Origin: Zarea fungicola
Lineage: Eukaryota; Ascomycota; Sordariomycetes; Hypocreales; Cordycipitaceae
Length of the DNA: 64,000 nucleotides
Assembly: GCA_900169235.1 (NCBI GenBank)
Contig: FWCC01000265.1
Span: 157,798 to 221,797 of the forward strand
Direction of reading: 5' to 3'
Shown: positions 46,641 to 62,215 of the stretch, piece after piece
How the letters are laid out: every line of letters starts with the position of its first letter
Numbering within the stretch: position 1 is the stretch's first letter
Program-made: the position numbers and the translations under genes
Notes under the pieces: generated by a model
Databases searched by the model: none
Seen by the model: the letters and a program-made list of their open reading frames with translations, nothing else
Told to the model about the DNA's origin: nothing

Positions 46641-46823
46641 TTAGAGAGTGTCAATTATCGTCCTTGCTCCGATACAGGCCTCCTCAGGAATCCCCCACAC
46701 CTGCGCTACATAGTTTTTTCTGCCACTTGTTACTAGTTCACCAAGACCGAATCCACCCTTGAGATCGCTCCGGCGAGCGGCATACCACAGCTGCTTGAAC
46801 GTCTTGGGTTGCGATTCTGCCAT
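46641..46823 (-). CDS. Doubtful 60-residue ORF divergent from THR4
   Basis: An ORF starting MAESQPKTFKQLWYAARR and ending GARTIIDTL. Its start is only 42 bp from the THR4 start codon on the other strand. The composition looks protein-like, but I recognise no family and no introns are clearly indicated. It may be chance, an exon of an unrecognised gene, or a small conserved protein. Low confidence. Confidence 0.25.
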   Translation of the reverse strand: MAESQPKTFKQLWYAARRSDLKGGFGLGELVTSGRKNYVAQVWGIPEEACIGARTIIDTL

Positions 46824-46865
46824 CTGCATATACAACCGTCAATCTCTCACATCATACACATAGCC

Positions 46866-48722
46866 ATGGCGACAAACGGCAATGCTCCGCCCAGCGCCGA
46901 GCCCGAGGCCGATACTGGCAACCCCTCGCATCGCTACATGAGTACTCGTGGCGAGGATTCTGGGGTATGTTACTCTACTCGCGCGCTTCCCGTCATTGAA
47001 CTAGCCGGCCGGTCATCCATCTGCCCGTACACGCTAGATTTGCGGTCTGAATTATCTTTTGACTCGAAACTAACTGGGTTATTACTTCTTGACAGTTCAC
47101 CTTTGAGCAGGCTGTCCTTAAAGGTCTGGCCTCCGATGGCGGTCTCTTCATCCCCGAAGCCATTCCTGCGGCTACCAACTGGCAATCCTGGAAGGACCTG
47201 AGCTTTAACGACCTGGCCTACCAAGTGCTTTCTCTCTACATCTCTCCTGACGAGATACCGCCTGCCGATCTCAAGGACATTATCCGCCGCAGTTATGCCA
47301 CTTTCCGCCATGCCGACACCACACCGCTTGTACACCTACAAGACGAGCACTACCTGCTTGAGCTGTTTCACGGCCCAACTTTTGCCTTCAAGGATGTTGC
47401 TCTTCAGTTTGTAGGCAACCTCTTTGAGTACTTTCTTATCCGCAAGAATGAGGGCAAGACAGGAAAAGGTGCGGATATACATGACTTTTCCAACGAAGCG
47501 AACCGAATATAATAGGACTAACTAATATTGAACAGACCGCCACCACCTCACCGTCGTCGGCGCCACGAGTGGTGACACGGGCTCGGCCGCCATTTACGGC
47601 CTGCGCGGCAAGAAGGACGTCTCCGTCTTCATCATGTTCCCTACTGGTCGCGTCAGCCCCATCCAGGAAGCCCAGATGACGACGGTTCTCGACAAGAACG
47701 TCTACAACCTGTCTGTCGGCGGAACCTTTGACGACTGCCAGGACATTCTCAAGGCCCTGTTTGCCGACAAGGACGCCAACGCCGCGCTCAACCTCGGCGC
47801 TGTCAACTCGATCAACTGGAGCCGCATCCTCGCCCAGATCGTCTACTATTTCCACTCGTACTTTTCTCTAGTTAAGCAGTCGCACGATTTCAAGGTCGGC
47901 GACAAGGTGCGCTTCGTCGTTCCCACGGGAAACTTTGGTGACATTCTAGCGGGGTACTTTGCTCAGCGCATGGGTTTGCCAGTTGACAAGCTCGTCATTG
48001 CCACCAACGAGAATGATATTCTCGACCGCTTCTGGAAGACGGGCAAGTACGAGAAGCACGCCACCCCAGAGTCGAACGGGGAAGACAAGGAAGCCCCCAA
48101 GGCCGCCGAGGCCGCCGCTGAACCGGCCGGCGTCAAGGAGACGCTAAGCCCCGCCATGGACATTCTCGTCTCGAGCAACTTTGAGCGTCTCCTTTGGTTC
48201 CTCGCCTACGAGTTCGCCGGCACCGCAGGCATGGATGATGTCTGGAACAAGCGCCAAGCCGGCCAAGAAGTCTCCAAATGGCTCTCGCAACTCAAGACGG
48301 AGGGCTCCTTTGGCCCCGTCTACCAAGACGTGCTCGCCGCCGCCAAGCGCGACTTTGAGAGCGAACGCGTCACCGACACCCAGACCCTTGACACCATTCG
48401 CTCCTTCTACCGCAACATCGGCTACGTGCTCGACCCCCACACGGCTGTTGGCGCCGCCGCCACGCAGCGCTCGGTCGCGCAGGCGGGTGCTGGCGTGAAG
48501 CACATTTCGCTGTCGACGGCGCATCCGGCCAAGTTCTCGGGCGCTGTAGAGAAGGCGCTGGAAGGTGAGACTGGATTCGATTTCGCGGGGACAGTCCTGC
48601 CCGTCGAGTTTGTGGGTTTGGAGACCAAGGAGAGAAGGGTGACGACGGTGGCGAATGACTGGCGCGCTGTGCGGGATCATGTCAAGGCCCAGGTGCAAAA
48701 GGAGCTGGCTGAGCAGCAGTAA
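46866..48722 (+). CDS. THR4: Threonine synthase
   Basis: Exons 46866-46964, 47096-47468 and 47536-48722 give 552 residues. The enzyme converts O-phosphohomoserine to threonine with pyridoxal phosphate in the cytosol. The PLP lysine is Lys132 in HGPTFAFKDVALQF. The phosphate-binding and substrate loops (GATSGDTGSAAIYG, VPTGNFGDILAGY) are intact, as is SINWSRILAQ. The length is slightly above the yeast enzyme because of an N-terminal extension and an Ala/Glu/Pro-rich insertion (PKAAEAAAEPAGVK). The first intron (131 nt) has a CTAAC branch site and the second a GTGCGG donor. A TGACTCA site lies upstream, consistent with cross-pathway control. Confidence 0.96.
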
Positions 48723-49519
48723 GAAAACACCTTGTTCGCGAAGGGGAGGTGGAAATAGAAGAACTGATAATATATATGGGAACCGCAAAGGTGACCCAAA
48801 AATAGAAAAAAGAAAAAAGAGGCGAATGAAAGATGAGGACGGCGATGTAGGGATATTTAGACATGGGCAAGCGAGAGCACATCTACGCAGTGAGATTTAA
48901 CAAAAATTTTTTTTGAATGACTAGACGCGAAATATGCGAATCAAATCTACGACCTTGTCGCAAATCGGCCAAGTATTTTTTTCTTCTTGATATTATTTTG
49001 TTGCAAATTTGATATTTATAGTATCATTTTCTTATATAAGAACCCTGGAACGTTGCCGGTGTACATATCAAATATAGATATATTCCCTCCTGTGTAGCCA
49101 TTTGCAACAAAAGAAGGCCTTGTAATCGCAAAACGGGAATTGGGACCAAAAAATAGCAACAATCGAAATCGAAAATAAATAACAGCCATCCCAGAGAACC
49201 CACAAACCCAGTGGGTTAAGAACAATATTTCAATAAAATGATGCCGGGAATCGAACAACAAAAAAAAAACGCCGACGTGGATGCATAAATAGTATTCTGC
49301 CTGATTGTCCCTGTTCTGTTCGTTTCCCAACAGAACAAAACGGTCTCTTGCATGATTTCGGAGGCTGATAAAACAGTACAGCTCCTTGTTCCTGCAGTAC
49401 ATATTTTACAAGTTTTTCAACTCTCTCTTTTTCTTCTTTTTTTTACTTTTTCAAGCAGCTGACCCAATTTTGGCGTGGACCGTCAAATAGGAAGAATACA
49501 GCTGCCTCTTTTTCCATGT
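48723..49519. other. Intergenic between convergent THR4 and mitochondrial carrier
   Basis: About 800 bp of AT-rich 3' sequence of two convergent genes, with several poly-A/poly-T runs (e.g. 49261-49269, 49438-49450). No gene was seen. Confidence 0.6.
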
Positions 49520-50833
49520 TCAACCATTGTCTTTGATGTGTTTCTTGATAAACTCAAACGACGAAAAGAAAATGGCATTGACAACACATGAACGGCTCAT
49601 CGATACAGCCAGACCACGATACATGTCCCGTTTGAAAAACGTAATCTTCGGCGCTGGCTCGACCTTTTCGCCTCGTGCGTAGAGGAGCGAGTTGCGCTGG
49701 TAGATGCTCTTGGCCGAATCGATGGGATCTGCATGGATATTAGCAAAGGACCAGCAGTGAGAGTAAACCGTCCTGAACTGTACATATTATTGCCCAGGAG
49801 ACCAGTCCGCATAAGCCACCCGCTGCTACCACGGCGAGCTTGTTGCTACTGTCTCCAGCAAATGTCGTTCCGAGTTGTTTCCCACTCTCATACACCATAA
49901 AGTAGATACCTGTCCCGATAGTGTCCCGTACTGCAGATGGTTAGCATCAGGCATCTGGAATCCACGCGGGCGACTGACATTGGTGTAAGCGAAAGCCTGT
50001 ATACAGGCCCAACACTCCACGGTGTTTGACAATTGTAGCCATTGTCCTTAGGGTTCCCTTGTTTTGATAGCTTCTGGCAATTTCGGCACTCTGTTTCTTA
50101 GCTCCGCCACGCTCCGCTAGCAGTACCGCCACTTGTGAGCTAAGTTTGCTGAGTTCAAACGGGCAGGCTAGTATGGGTATAACAGCTCCAGCAGTTGCAC
50201 CAGCGGCGCCAAAGCAGGCGATAGAGTACATGTTTGGATAGTTGCCTTGCTTATTGACATGCCGCAAAATGTCAAAACCAGTGTTCGTTTTTACCCATCC
50301 AGCGTATGCGTATTTTGCGCGTTGGTATATGGAGAATGAAACAGTGCGAACAAGAGTAATGCTGGCCATGGGGGCAGTGACACCTGACAAAGCTCATGTT
50401 AGCGCACAACAGGGAAATTATTACAGCCCTTGATTTGCTCATCATGGAACCAACGCAGCCGTGGCGGGGGTGTCGCCTTGCCGATGAACGTACCTCGGAA
50501 GAATCCACCCAGCGATTCTGTTTTATAAGTCTGTTTTACACAATCGAGGAAGCCACGATACTGATATGTCTGCATCCGTGTCTTTACGCTGTCGAGTGGG
50601 AATGCAACGAGGGTCGAAAAGACACTCGAGCTGCTGGCGGCAATTTCGGTTCGGTAACGCTTGGTCAGGGACTGGCGAGGCCGCTCCCGGCTACTGGCGA
50701 CGGCATTTTGCTTTGTCGGCGGAGGGGTAGACGAATCCATGGTGACGATTATGGACGGGCGGGCGTCGGCAGTAGGCCCATGTTGCGAGGAGGTAGAGTT
50801 GGAGCTGGTAGTAGAGCTGGCGTCGAGGGTCAT
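49520..50833 (-). CDS. Mitochondrial carrier family (SLC25) protein
   Basis: Four exons (50833-50494, 50383-49979, 49930-49784, 49728-49520) give 366 residues. The three Px[D/E]xx[K/R] signatures of the tripartite carrier fold are visible: FPLDSVKTR, CPFELSKLS and YPIDSAKSI. About 60 Ser/Thr-rich residues precede the first repeat. The protein should lie in the mitochondrial inner membrane and exchange a small metabolite. The repeats are divergent (no clear contact-site pattern I can read), so the substrate is unassigned; carnitine/basic amino-acid-like carriers are possible. The donors GTACGT, GTCAGT and GTACAG are acceptable and all joins keep frame. Confidence 0.88.
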
Positions 50834-52151
50834 TGCCTCTGGCGAGATGGCAGCGGCCGATCACAGACGCGTTCAGGCTATGGCCCCGATTGATTCGAGG
50901 CCAGAGTCTGGAGCGGTGATCAAGCGTAGCCAGCCGCCAGAAGCGCTGTGTCCATCAACGAAATGAGGTCGATGAGTAGGGCTGGTGGTCGAGGGAGAGA
51001 ATGTCGCCCGCGTTTTTGTGGATTTCTTGGGGGTTGGAAAACGACACCAAAATGCGTCAATGCGGTTCCAAGGTGCTTCCAAATTACAGAGACTGCAATT
51101 TGATATCGTTGAAAGCCGACACAACTGGGAAGCCGTGCTGCAGTGCGGCCGGTGTGTTGCTGTTGAGTATGGGAGAGGAGACTGAATTGGATGGGCTTGG
51201 TTTGACTCGACAATGGATAGATGAACCCGATGGCGGGGCGGGGACACTGTCGGAAGAGAGGCCCACTGGCGAATCGGCCGGCCTCCAGGCCAGACCAAGG
51301 CGGGGATGTCACAGCACACGCCAAGCTATCACGCGGGACGGAACTATTTATTGAGATGGGGTTAAATTTTGATGAAAAAAGATGAAGGAGAGAAGTTCTA
51401 AGCGTATGAGAAACGAAGGAGGGTATCTTGATGGTAGCTTTAGAGATGAGGGGGATCGAAAAGGTGGAGATGGCCGCGGGGGAGCTTTCGGCAGTAGGTT
51501 GGCAGGAGCTTCGTTCGGTGCTGATTTTGGTGTGATTAAATGAGAACTACTAATGACATGCTAGATGATGAGAAACGACTGGCAAATTGGTGCTAGTACT
51601 CAATGGGTGCTGATGTAGCAGTCAATTTGAGATTAAGTTGATTAGAGAGCATCCAAGGTACATGCACAGCAGGTAGACAAGGTGATGAGAGCTCCCTGCA
51701 AGTGACCTGAGAGGTCGGTAGACTTTGGCCTGTGAAGATGGAGCTTTAGCATTCTATAGTGGCTGTGGGGGCTGCTTCCCAGCGAATTTGGTGGCTTCTA
51801 CAGGCTCTTGCTATTCGCTGAAGGCCACGCCTTGAGCTGCTCTGGTTGCCACAGAGAGCTACTAACTAGCGAAGCACAGCTGCAGGCCGTTGACAGAACA
51901 AGACAGGATTGCAACCGGCAGGCAGCCGGCAGCTCACTGCCCCGCTACAGGCTTCAACTGGCGCCGTTTGCTTCATAACTTACACCAACTAATCTGTCAG
52001 GTCAAGGTAGCCCTCGCGACATCTCGATAGAGCGAGCACTGCACTCACTGTTATTTATCAAAGGGCAAACTGTGAAGAAGCCGAGACAAAGCAAAGACAT
52101 TATTCATCAACATTAATACGCTCAACTACATGCCAAATCCCTGTTGCCCCT
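50834..52151. other. Intergenic: carrier upstream, arylsulfatase downstream
   Basis: About 1.3 kb. ORFs of up to 148 codons overlap each other on both strands near 50870-51350 and have no recognisable features. No gene, RNA or repeat is supported. Confidence 0.55.
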
Positions 52152-55994
<3,843 letters not shown>

Positions 55995-58422
55995 ATGGCG
56001 GCTAGCGAGGCTCCTTTCAAGCACAAGCTGCTCTTTCGCGAGCGCTTCCGGGTTCTCACCCCGATGATTACCTTTGTTGCCATGTACGTTTTACTTAAAA
56101 TATTTATTTTTGGGGATTTCTTGATCTCTTTGTGTGGCATTCCTCCTATTTTACTCGATTTTATCCCGCATCTTCCTTCTTGTATTCCTAGCCCTGATGC
56201 TTTGCGGGGATACGTGGAGATCCAAGCCCGCTCGTTTATTCCAACAGAATCTACAATGTCGGCAAATCAAAATGACCAAAGGAAAAAAAAATATTACAAA
56301 TGAATGACAGATCTGACTAACAACCATCTTCAAGCTACACGGCAATGTGCGCCTTCAACTTTGGTTTCGATGTGGGGAACTTTGCTGGTGTCCAAGCAAT
56401 GCAGCGTAAGTCCTGTCCTCCGTTTTTCGTCCATCTAGCCCTTGATTTAGCAAAACGGAAAGCCGGACGGATAAAGGGAGACTTCCTGGTGCATATGCGT
56501 ACTGCTGGTTGCCTCCCTTCCACTTTGCGTGCCGTCCCTGATTGGTATGGTAGTTTTATGCAAGTGGTGGTCGGCATCGGCCAGCGCCGTCACATAACGT
56601 CGCATCCTTCTGCCCACACCACCATCTCAGTATGCATGTGCGTACGTACGTGTGGTGATGAGCAAAAGGTTCGCAGAAATATCAACCGTGGATCAAATTA
56701 GTGGACTGAGCTACATTAGTTGATGCAGCATTTCTTGCTAACCATTGGCCACGTACAGCTTTTGCGAAAAAGTTCGGCAAATTCGATACCAAAACAGGAC
56801 TGTACTTTTTGCCAGGATACCTCTCGTCTGTTATGACAGCTACGCCGTTCTTTGGCAAACTGCTGGGTGCCATCGCATGTGGTCCCATCTGTGAGCGCTG
56901 GGGCCGACGGGCCGCCCTCGCCACGCTCGCCGGCATCTCGATTGTGGGTGTTGTACTTCAGACGAGCGCGACGACGGCGGCGCAGTTTACAATTGGCCGC
57001 ATTGTTAATTTCGCCATGACGGGATTCTGCATCATTGTCGTTCCAGTCTATCAAGCAGAATGCACACCACCACCCCTGCGTGGGCTCACGACGTCGGTCA
57101 TTCAGATGATGATTATCCTGGGCCAGCTGGTTGCTTCGCTGGTCAACCTGGGCACCAAGTCTATCCCTTCCGATACCTCGTGGCGCATTCCTGTCGGCCT
57201 GCAGCTCGTTATGCCCGTTATTCTGCTCGCACTGTGGCCACTGGTCCCCGAGTCCCCACGTTGGCTCCTTGCGCGGAACCGGGAGGACGACGCCAAGCAG
57301 TCACTGGGCGCGCTGCACAGCCGGTCTTCTGAAGAGGACTTGGCACTGGCGTTGCAGCACCTACGGGAGAGCCTGGCGGATACGCAAAAGGGCCCCTGGA
57401 GCGAGGTATTTGACGGCAGCAACCGGATCCGAACACTTATTGCCGTGGTAGCCATGTTTGGGCAGCAAATCACTGGTCAGGCGTTTGTGAGCCAGTATGC
57501 AGCCGTGTTTTACCAGCGCAATGGGTTTGCCAAGCAGGCGCTCCTATTCACAATGCTTTCCAATGTTACTGGCCTAGCAGGAACAATCTTGACCTGGACT
57601 GTAGTCGATGGATTTGGCAGAAGGTATTTAGTTACAAGCATACTCCTTAAGCCCTCCACCCGTGCTTCCGTTTTGCTAACACATGAAACTTTACCAAAAT
57701 TAGACCAATCCTTTTGACCGGCGGTTTCCTAATGGGGGCCTTTTTATTCATTGTGGGAATCGTATCAACGGTCCACAATCCCTCCAGCGGTGCAAGAAAC
57801 TTGATGGTAGCAGCCATCTCTCTCTTCAACACGGCATACAACATGTCATGGGGACCAGTGTAAGTCAGCCAAGGCGGCCATGGCGCCAGTCGCTTCCCAC
57901 ATCTCCACTGCCAAGATTATTGAACGACGACACTGAAAATTGCCGTCTTCCAAATTACACGTCATTTTCTCTCTTCTCTGATGAAAAAAAAAATTGAAAC
58001 AAAAATAAAACTGAATCGAGTGGCTAACTGGGTTTCTTCTGCTTTAAAATAGATCCTATATTGTGCTTGGCGAAGTAACCAACAGCCGCGTCCGCGAAAA
58101 GACGAGTCTGCTTGCTTGCAGCATATCAATTCTCGTCACGTTCTTATCATCCTTTACCATGCCGTATCTGATGAATAAGGGCTATGGTGGCTTAGGTGGT
58201 AAAGTTGGCTTTGTGTATGGCTCGTTTTGCTTCGCCATGAATGTCGTGGCTTTCTTCTGTATCCCGGAGTTGAAAGGCCGTAGCCTGGAGGAGATTGATG
58301 CACTGTTTGAGAGCAATGTTCCGCTGCGGCAGTTTCGAAATGCGGTGCTGCCGAATACGGACTCGGGACGGACGAGTGAGTGTGATGAGAAGACGGAATG
58401 GAAGAAAGGTGTCCAGGTGTAA
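55995..58422 (+). CDS. MFS sugar transporter (maltose/alpha-glucoside-permease type)
   Basis: Five exons (55995-56083, 56335-56405, 56759-57623, 57704-57859, 58053-58422) encode 516 residues with 12 expected membrane segments. Sugar porter motifs are ERWGRRAAL, VPESPRWLLARNR, GFGRRP and PELKGRSLEEIDALFE; the central GQQITGQAFVSQYAAVFY fits disaccharide transporters of fungi. It should bring sugars in across the plasma membrane by proton symport. Introns 1 and 2 are unusually long for this window (251 and 353 nt) and the 71-nt exon 2 lies between them; splicing gives the expected NFGFDVGNFAGVQAMQPFAKKF junction. The substrate is not determinable. It is divergent from the arylsulfatase. Confidence 0.92.
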
Positions 58423-59079
58423 CCACACGTACTCTCTCAAGGATTAATGATTCAGAAATGTGCTCCAAAGATGCACTCCCATCGTGCAACCAATCGCTTC
58501 GCAATGTCCGACTTTCTCTCTGTTGTTCATAGTAAATGTAATCAATGCCTTCACGCCCTTGTGATCATTTACAACATTAAATGTGTTTCAAGGTGTGGAA
58601 AAAAACTCCTCATCTATATACGCTAGTAAAAAAACATAAACTAGCTCCCAATGATGTATGCAATGCATTTTTTGGTATAAATGTCACTTTTTTGTCAATC
58701 CCGCTCCTCGCTGCATCCTGAAATTTGAATAGGCTGACAAGTTGTGCTCGAAGCCTGGGAACCCCCCTTCGCCACATGTATCCTCTCACTGCTTGTAACC
58801 TGCCCAGGTTAATATCAACAAATGCGGCAAAGTTCCGGCCCGCCAACTCTATTTCATATGCCTGGAAGTTGAAGAAAACAATAGACTCTAATTTTGTGTC
58901 GTCACTGCTCTTCTGAGAGCTGCTTCTGGGAAAATGGCCGTATTGTCTCCGGCTTTCATTAAAGTTCCCATCGCTACAGCATCGCCCTTTGCTTCTCATT
59001 TCCTTCCGTGGGGAGGTGGCTCGAAATTTTTGTTTCGTCATGCTGCGTAAAACGTTTGAAGTTTTTGTTCACTGCTCAC
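58423..59079. other. Intergenic between convergent sugar transporter and TMA46
   Basis: About 660 bp, the 3' regions of two convergent genes. A 143-codon minus-strand ORF (58610-59041) has no recognisable features and overlaps the probable 3' untranslated region of TMA46. No gene is supported. Confidence 0.55.
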
Positions 59080-60204
59080 TCACGATGCAGCAGGTTGACC
59101 ATTGGCGTCTGATGCCGAAGAGCTCTCTGGCCCCTCCTCCTCCTCCTCGCCAGTAGGAGCAGCCTCGGCCGCCGCAGTATCCATCGTAGGAATCGCATAG
59201 CCGTGTTGCTGTGCCAGACGCTCCTCTTCCCTCTTCGTTTGGATGGCCTCGGTCTCGCGGCGCAGCTTTTGCAGATTCCACGTCTCGTCGTCGGCCTCGT
59301 CTTCGGACTCGTCCTCGGCGGCCCACTTGCCGCTCTCGAAGAGGGCACGACCGGTATTCTCCTTGGCCTTGCGGGCCTGCTCCTCGGCGGCCTTCTTCTC
59401 GAGGCGCTCGCGCTTCCACTTGGCAAACGACTCGGGCGTGACGGGCGTGAGGTTGCCCGTGAGCTTGTGGCGCTCCGACTCGAGGAAGTCCTCGAGGGTG
59501 AGCGTCTTGAGGGGGGACTTGTCCAGGAGCGCCTTCTCGGCCGCGCGCTGCTCCTTGGTCTTGAGCACAAAGCCGGGCGGGAGGGCGTGCTTGTACATGC
59601 ACTTGTCGCCGCCGTTGGGGCAGATCCAGAACCAGCCGTACTTGCCGTCCTCGATGGCCGTGACGAAGAACTTGCACACCTTGTCCGTGCTGGTTTTTTG
59701 GTTGCCCTTTTTTGACAGCACCACGGACCGCAGCTTCTCCTCGTCCCAGTCGGCCGACGTCTCGGCCTTTTTCTGCTCATCCTCGTCCTTGCGCTGGTCC
59801 GTGTACAAGTTCTTCTTCTCCGTCTTGCGCTCTACCGACAGGTCGTGCGCAAACTTGCACTTCTTGCCCTTTTCGCAGTTGCCCTTTTTCCAAAAGATGC
59901 AGACGACCGTCTTGGGGTCCACGCCAAAGGGGATCTTTTGGACCTGGGCGGGGCGGTTGAGGAGGGCCTCGGTCTCGCGTTTGGCGTCTTCGGCAGCCTT
60001 CTTCTCGCGCTCGCGCTGGAGCTTCTCGGCCTCCTTCTTCTTTTGCTCGGCGTTGCCTCCGGCCTTGAACTGACTTTCCATGCGGGCAATCTGCTTCTGG
60101 GCGACGGCTCCCTTTTTGTTCTTCATGCCAAAGGTGCGGTCCTGGGCCTCTTTGGTGGCCGAGACTTTCGTCTTTGGGACCTTTTCATTTCGCTTGGGAG
60201 GCAT
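59080..60204 (-). CDS. TMA46: Tma46/ZC3H15 (DFRP1) CCCH zinc-finger translation factor
   Basis: A single exon of 374 residues starting MPPKRNEKVPK; the frame is open 28 codons further up, but that part looks like leader sequence. Two CCCH fingers are present: C-x7-C-x5-C-x3-H in CIFWKKGNCEKGKKCKFAH and C-x17-C-x6-C-x3-H ending CPNGGDKCMYKHALPPGF. Between and after them are Lys/Glu-rich coiled regions and the DFRP segment (TLEDFLESERHKL). Tma46 binds and stabilises the GTPase Rbg1/DRG1 and associates with translating ribosomes in the cytosol. The acidic C-terminus is typical. It is divergent from OST4. Confidence 0.95.
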   Translation of the reverse strand: MPPKRNEKVPKTKVSATKEAQDRTFGMKNKKGAVAQKQIARMESQFKAGGNAEQKKKEAEKLQREREKKAAEDAKRETEALLNRPAQVQKIPFGVDPKTVVCIFWKKGNCEKGKKCKFAHDLSVERKTEKKNLYTDQRKDEDEQKKAETSADWDEEKLRSVVLSKKGNQKTSTDKVCKFFVTAIEDGKYGWFWICPNGGDKCMYKHALPPGFVLKTKEQRAAEKALLDKSPLKTLTLEDFLESERHKLTGNLTPVTPESFAKWKRERLEKKAAEEQARKAKENTGRALFESGKWAAEDESEDEADDETWNLQKLRRETEAIQTKREEERLAQQHGYAIPTMDTAAAEAAPTGEEEEEGPESSSASDANGQPAAS

Positions 60205-60890
60205 GGTGGGCAAAAAATCGAAAAAAAAATAATAGAAAAAAGAAAAGTATGTACTATATGTTGGCCTTACACTGGCAAAAGTCGGCAAAGGCTTTCGACT
60301 ATTCGGCTTCGGTTGGCGGGGTAAGCGAAAATGTATCGAACGACGCTGAAATTTGAAATTGAGACTTGTTTTCGGGTAGATAACGGCCGTCCCTCGCTAA
60401 TCTTTATGTCGGACACAACAGTTTCGACCAGTACTGCTGTCGTTGCTGGCCAAATCGAGACTTTTCTTCGTAAATTCAGTAAAAGAGTATTCGACTCTTT
60501 AGTGGGGAGTCTATCGTGGGTGGATGAGGTCACCAAGGTCACGTGTAAGGCCCTCATGATTTTGGCCAGCTACGACACTGGCCTTTGATGGTCCCAGCCA
60601 GCTCCAGTGACTAGCCTCCCTGTGGCTCCAGTGGGCAGGACCAGCGACAGCAGCAGTCCCTGGAGCTCCACGAAGCTACGTATGCCAGTTCAATCTCCGG
60701 TCCATCTGTCTCGTTTGCGCCAACGCATCGCATCCCACAACGCCGTCGCAATCTTCGTAAGTGGCTCAATCGGACAACCAGAAGCTCTAAAGCTCTGTCG
60801 CTTGATGACTGACTGCAGCTAGACTCGCCGCGCCTTTCCTCGATCTCTCCTGTGAGACGTCCCATCAGGCGACGAACGAAGCTCGCCAAG
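60205..60890. other. Intergenic between TMA46 and OST4, with probable leader intron
   Basis: About 690 bp of shared upstream sequence. A TCACGTG site lies near 60539-60545. A GTAAGT donor at 60757 and a TGCAG acceptor ending at 60818 mark a 62-nt intron in the OST4 leader. Splicing joins a short open frame beginning at ATG 60682 in phase with OST4 (see findings). Confidence 0.55.
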
Positions 60891-61028
60891 ATGATTTCTG
60901 ATAACGATCTATACACACTTGCCATCTTTCTTGGCTCGGCTGCCATGCTTCTTATTATCGTATACCATTTCCTTGAAGTCAATTCCACAAACAAGACAGT
61001 GGCAGGCGCTAAGGCCAAGTCGACGTAA
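60891..61028 (+). CDS. OST4: Oligosaccharyltransferase subunit Ost4
   Basis: A 45-residue protein: MISDNDLYTLAIFLGSAAML followed by the rest of one membrane helix and a short hydrophilic tail. Yeast Ost4 is a 36-residue single-span protein that starts MISD and joins the Stt3-Ost3/6 module of the ER N-glycosylation complex. The MISD start, the transmembrane helix (about 8-28) and the tiny size make the identity secure. It is too short for standard ORF cut-offs. An intron in the leader and an in-frame upstream ATG are noted separately. Confidence 0.9.
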   Translation: MISDNDLYTLAIFLGSAAMLLIIVYHFLEVNSTNKTVAGAKAKST

Positions 61029-61931
61029 AGAAGGTGGCGGAGTTGAATGGGCAAACGAGGGGTTCGAAGCAAAGGCATTGTACATTATTTCCGACGAGCG
61101 ATAGATGAAGCGATTAATACTCGAGATCGTCGATAAATTTGCAAGGCGAGGTGGAAAGGAAGCGCTCTTGCAATTTTTTTTCTTATTATTTCTGTTATAA
61201 ACGGATCTGGCATCCACGGGTTTCTAAGCAGGGAACTTATTTGCGCACGTTGATACAGCAAAAGCAGGATTGGGCATCTATAAATTTCATTTCAATTTTG
61301 AGGCTACTTTTGGGTTTCGCAGCAGTCAGGGTTAACTCAATTTGGCTGGGCCAGTACATTTGGCAACTTGGCCTGTATGCTGGCGGTGATACGACACACA
61401 AGACTCTAGGAAGCCAGACAGCTTCACATTCACATGCAAGACGATGCAAGTGCACAAAGCTGCATCTAGAAATCAATTGGTGATGTTAACAGATGTGCAA
61501 TGTCTATTCCTTCCATCAGTCTACGTTGTAGTGTAATTTGGCCAGGTCGCGCCGGACACAGCAACACAGTACTCAATACAGTGTATCACGGCGTGTTGGT
61601 CAGATCATCTAGAGAGGAAAAGGTACACTCGCAACAAAGTCTCAACTCAGACACATTCCATTTCTGTAACATAGAGCGTTGTTTGTGCAAGCAAGGTTTG
61701 AGTATTACATGGTACTGCCGTGTGTCGATGCTTGGTTGCCACCACGACTGTACATATACTTCCCGATTGGGACGTGTATGGCTCCAGCCAAAGAATGGCT
61801 GCACGTGATGCACGGCTAGCCCGTTTGCGTGCTGGCTTACGTGACGAATTTAATTGGCCCAACCAGAGTGGTTGCACTGTGGCAGTGAGCAAATACGTAC
61901 CTTCCGGCGTTACCTGGCTTGATTACCAGTA
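61029..61931. other. Intergenic between OST4 and the transposon region
   Basis: About 900 bp of ordinary composition that ends abruptly at the transposon border. Small ORFs have no recognisable features. Confidence 0.55.
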
Positions 61932-62108
61932 ACGTCGGCCACCCTCGGCGGGGCACCCCCCCATCGGAGCACCCCTTTTACACCAAAAAGTTCAATTTTA
62001 ACAGCCTTATAAAATACGAACTATATATAATATAAAGTTAGAATAAATATAATAAATTTTATTACTATAATTCACCTATAGTTTACAATTTTATATTTTA
62101 GCTAACTA

Positions 62109-62151
62109 ATATAGTTCATATACGAGCGGGCCACACGGGCGAGTGGGCCAC
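62109..62151. repeat. Left terminal inverted repeat (43 bp)
   Basis: It pairs with 63927-63969 with three mismatches. All three (ATAT against ACGT, and T against C at position 11) are transitions of the C-to-T/G-to-A type in this left copy. The inner 32 bp match exactly. Confidence 0.9.
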
Positions 62152-62215
62152 CTCTCATGACCTTAGGGTATATAGCCAACTATAACAAAATAAAATAAAA
62201 TAGAATTAATGAAAT

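Larger units (their letters stand above)
46049..46865. other. Intergenic between AT-hook gene and THR4
   Basis: About 815 bp. It contains the THR4 promoter with a Gcn4/CPC1-type site (46547-46553) and, on the opposite strand, a doubtful short ORF (46641-46823). Nothing else was recognised. Confidence 0.55.

Noticed and set aside
50873..51354. Overlapping ORFs of 100-148 codons on both strands
   Set aside because: Mutually overlapping open frames in a GC-rich stretch; none shows a motif.
58610..59041. 143-codon minus-strand ORF downstream of TMA46
   Set aside because: Lies in the likely 3' region of TMA46, no motifs, mixed composition.
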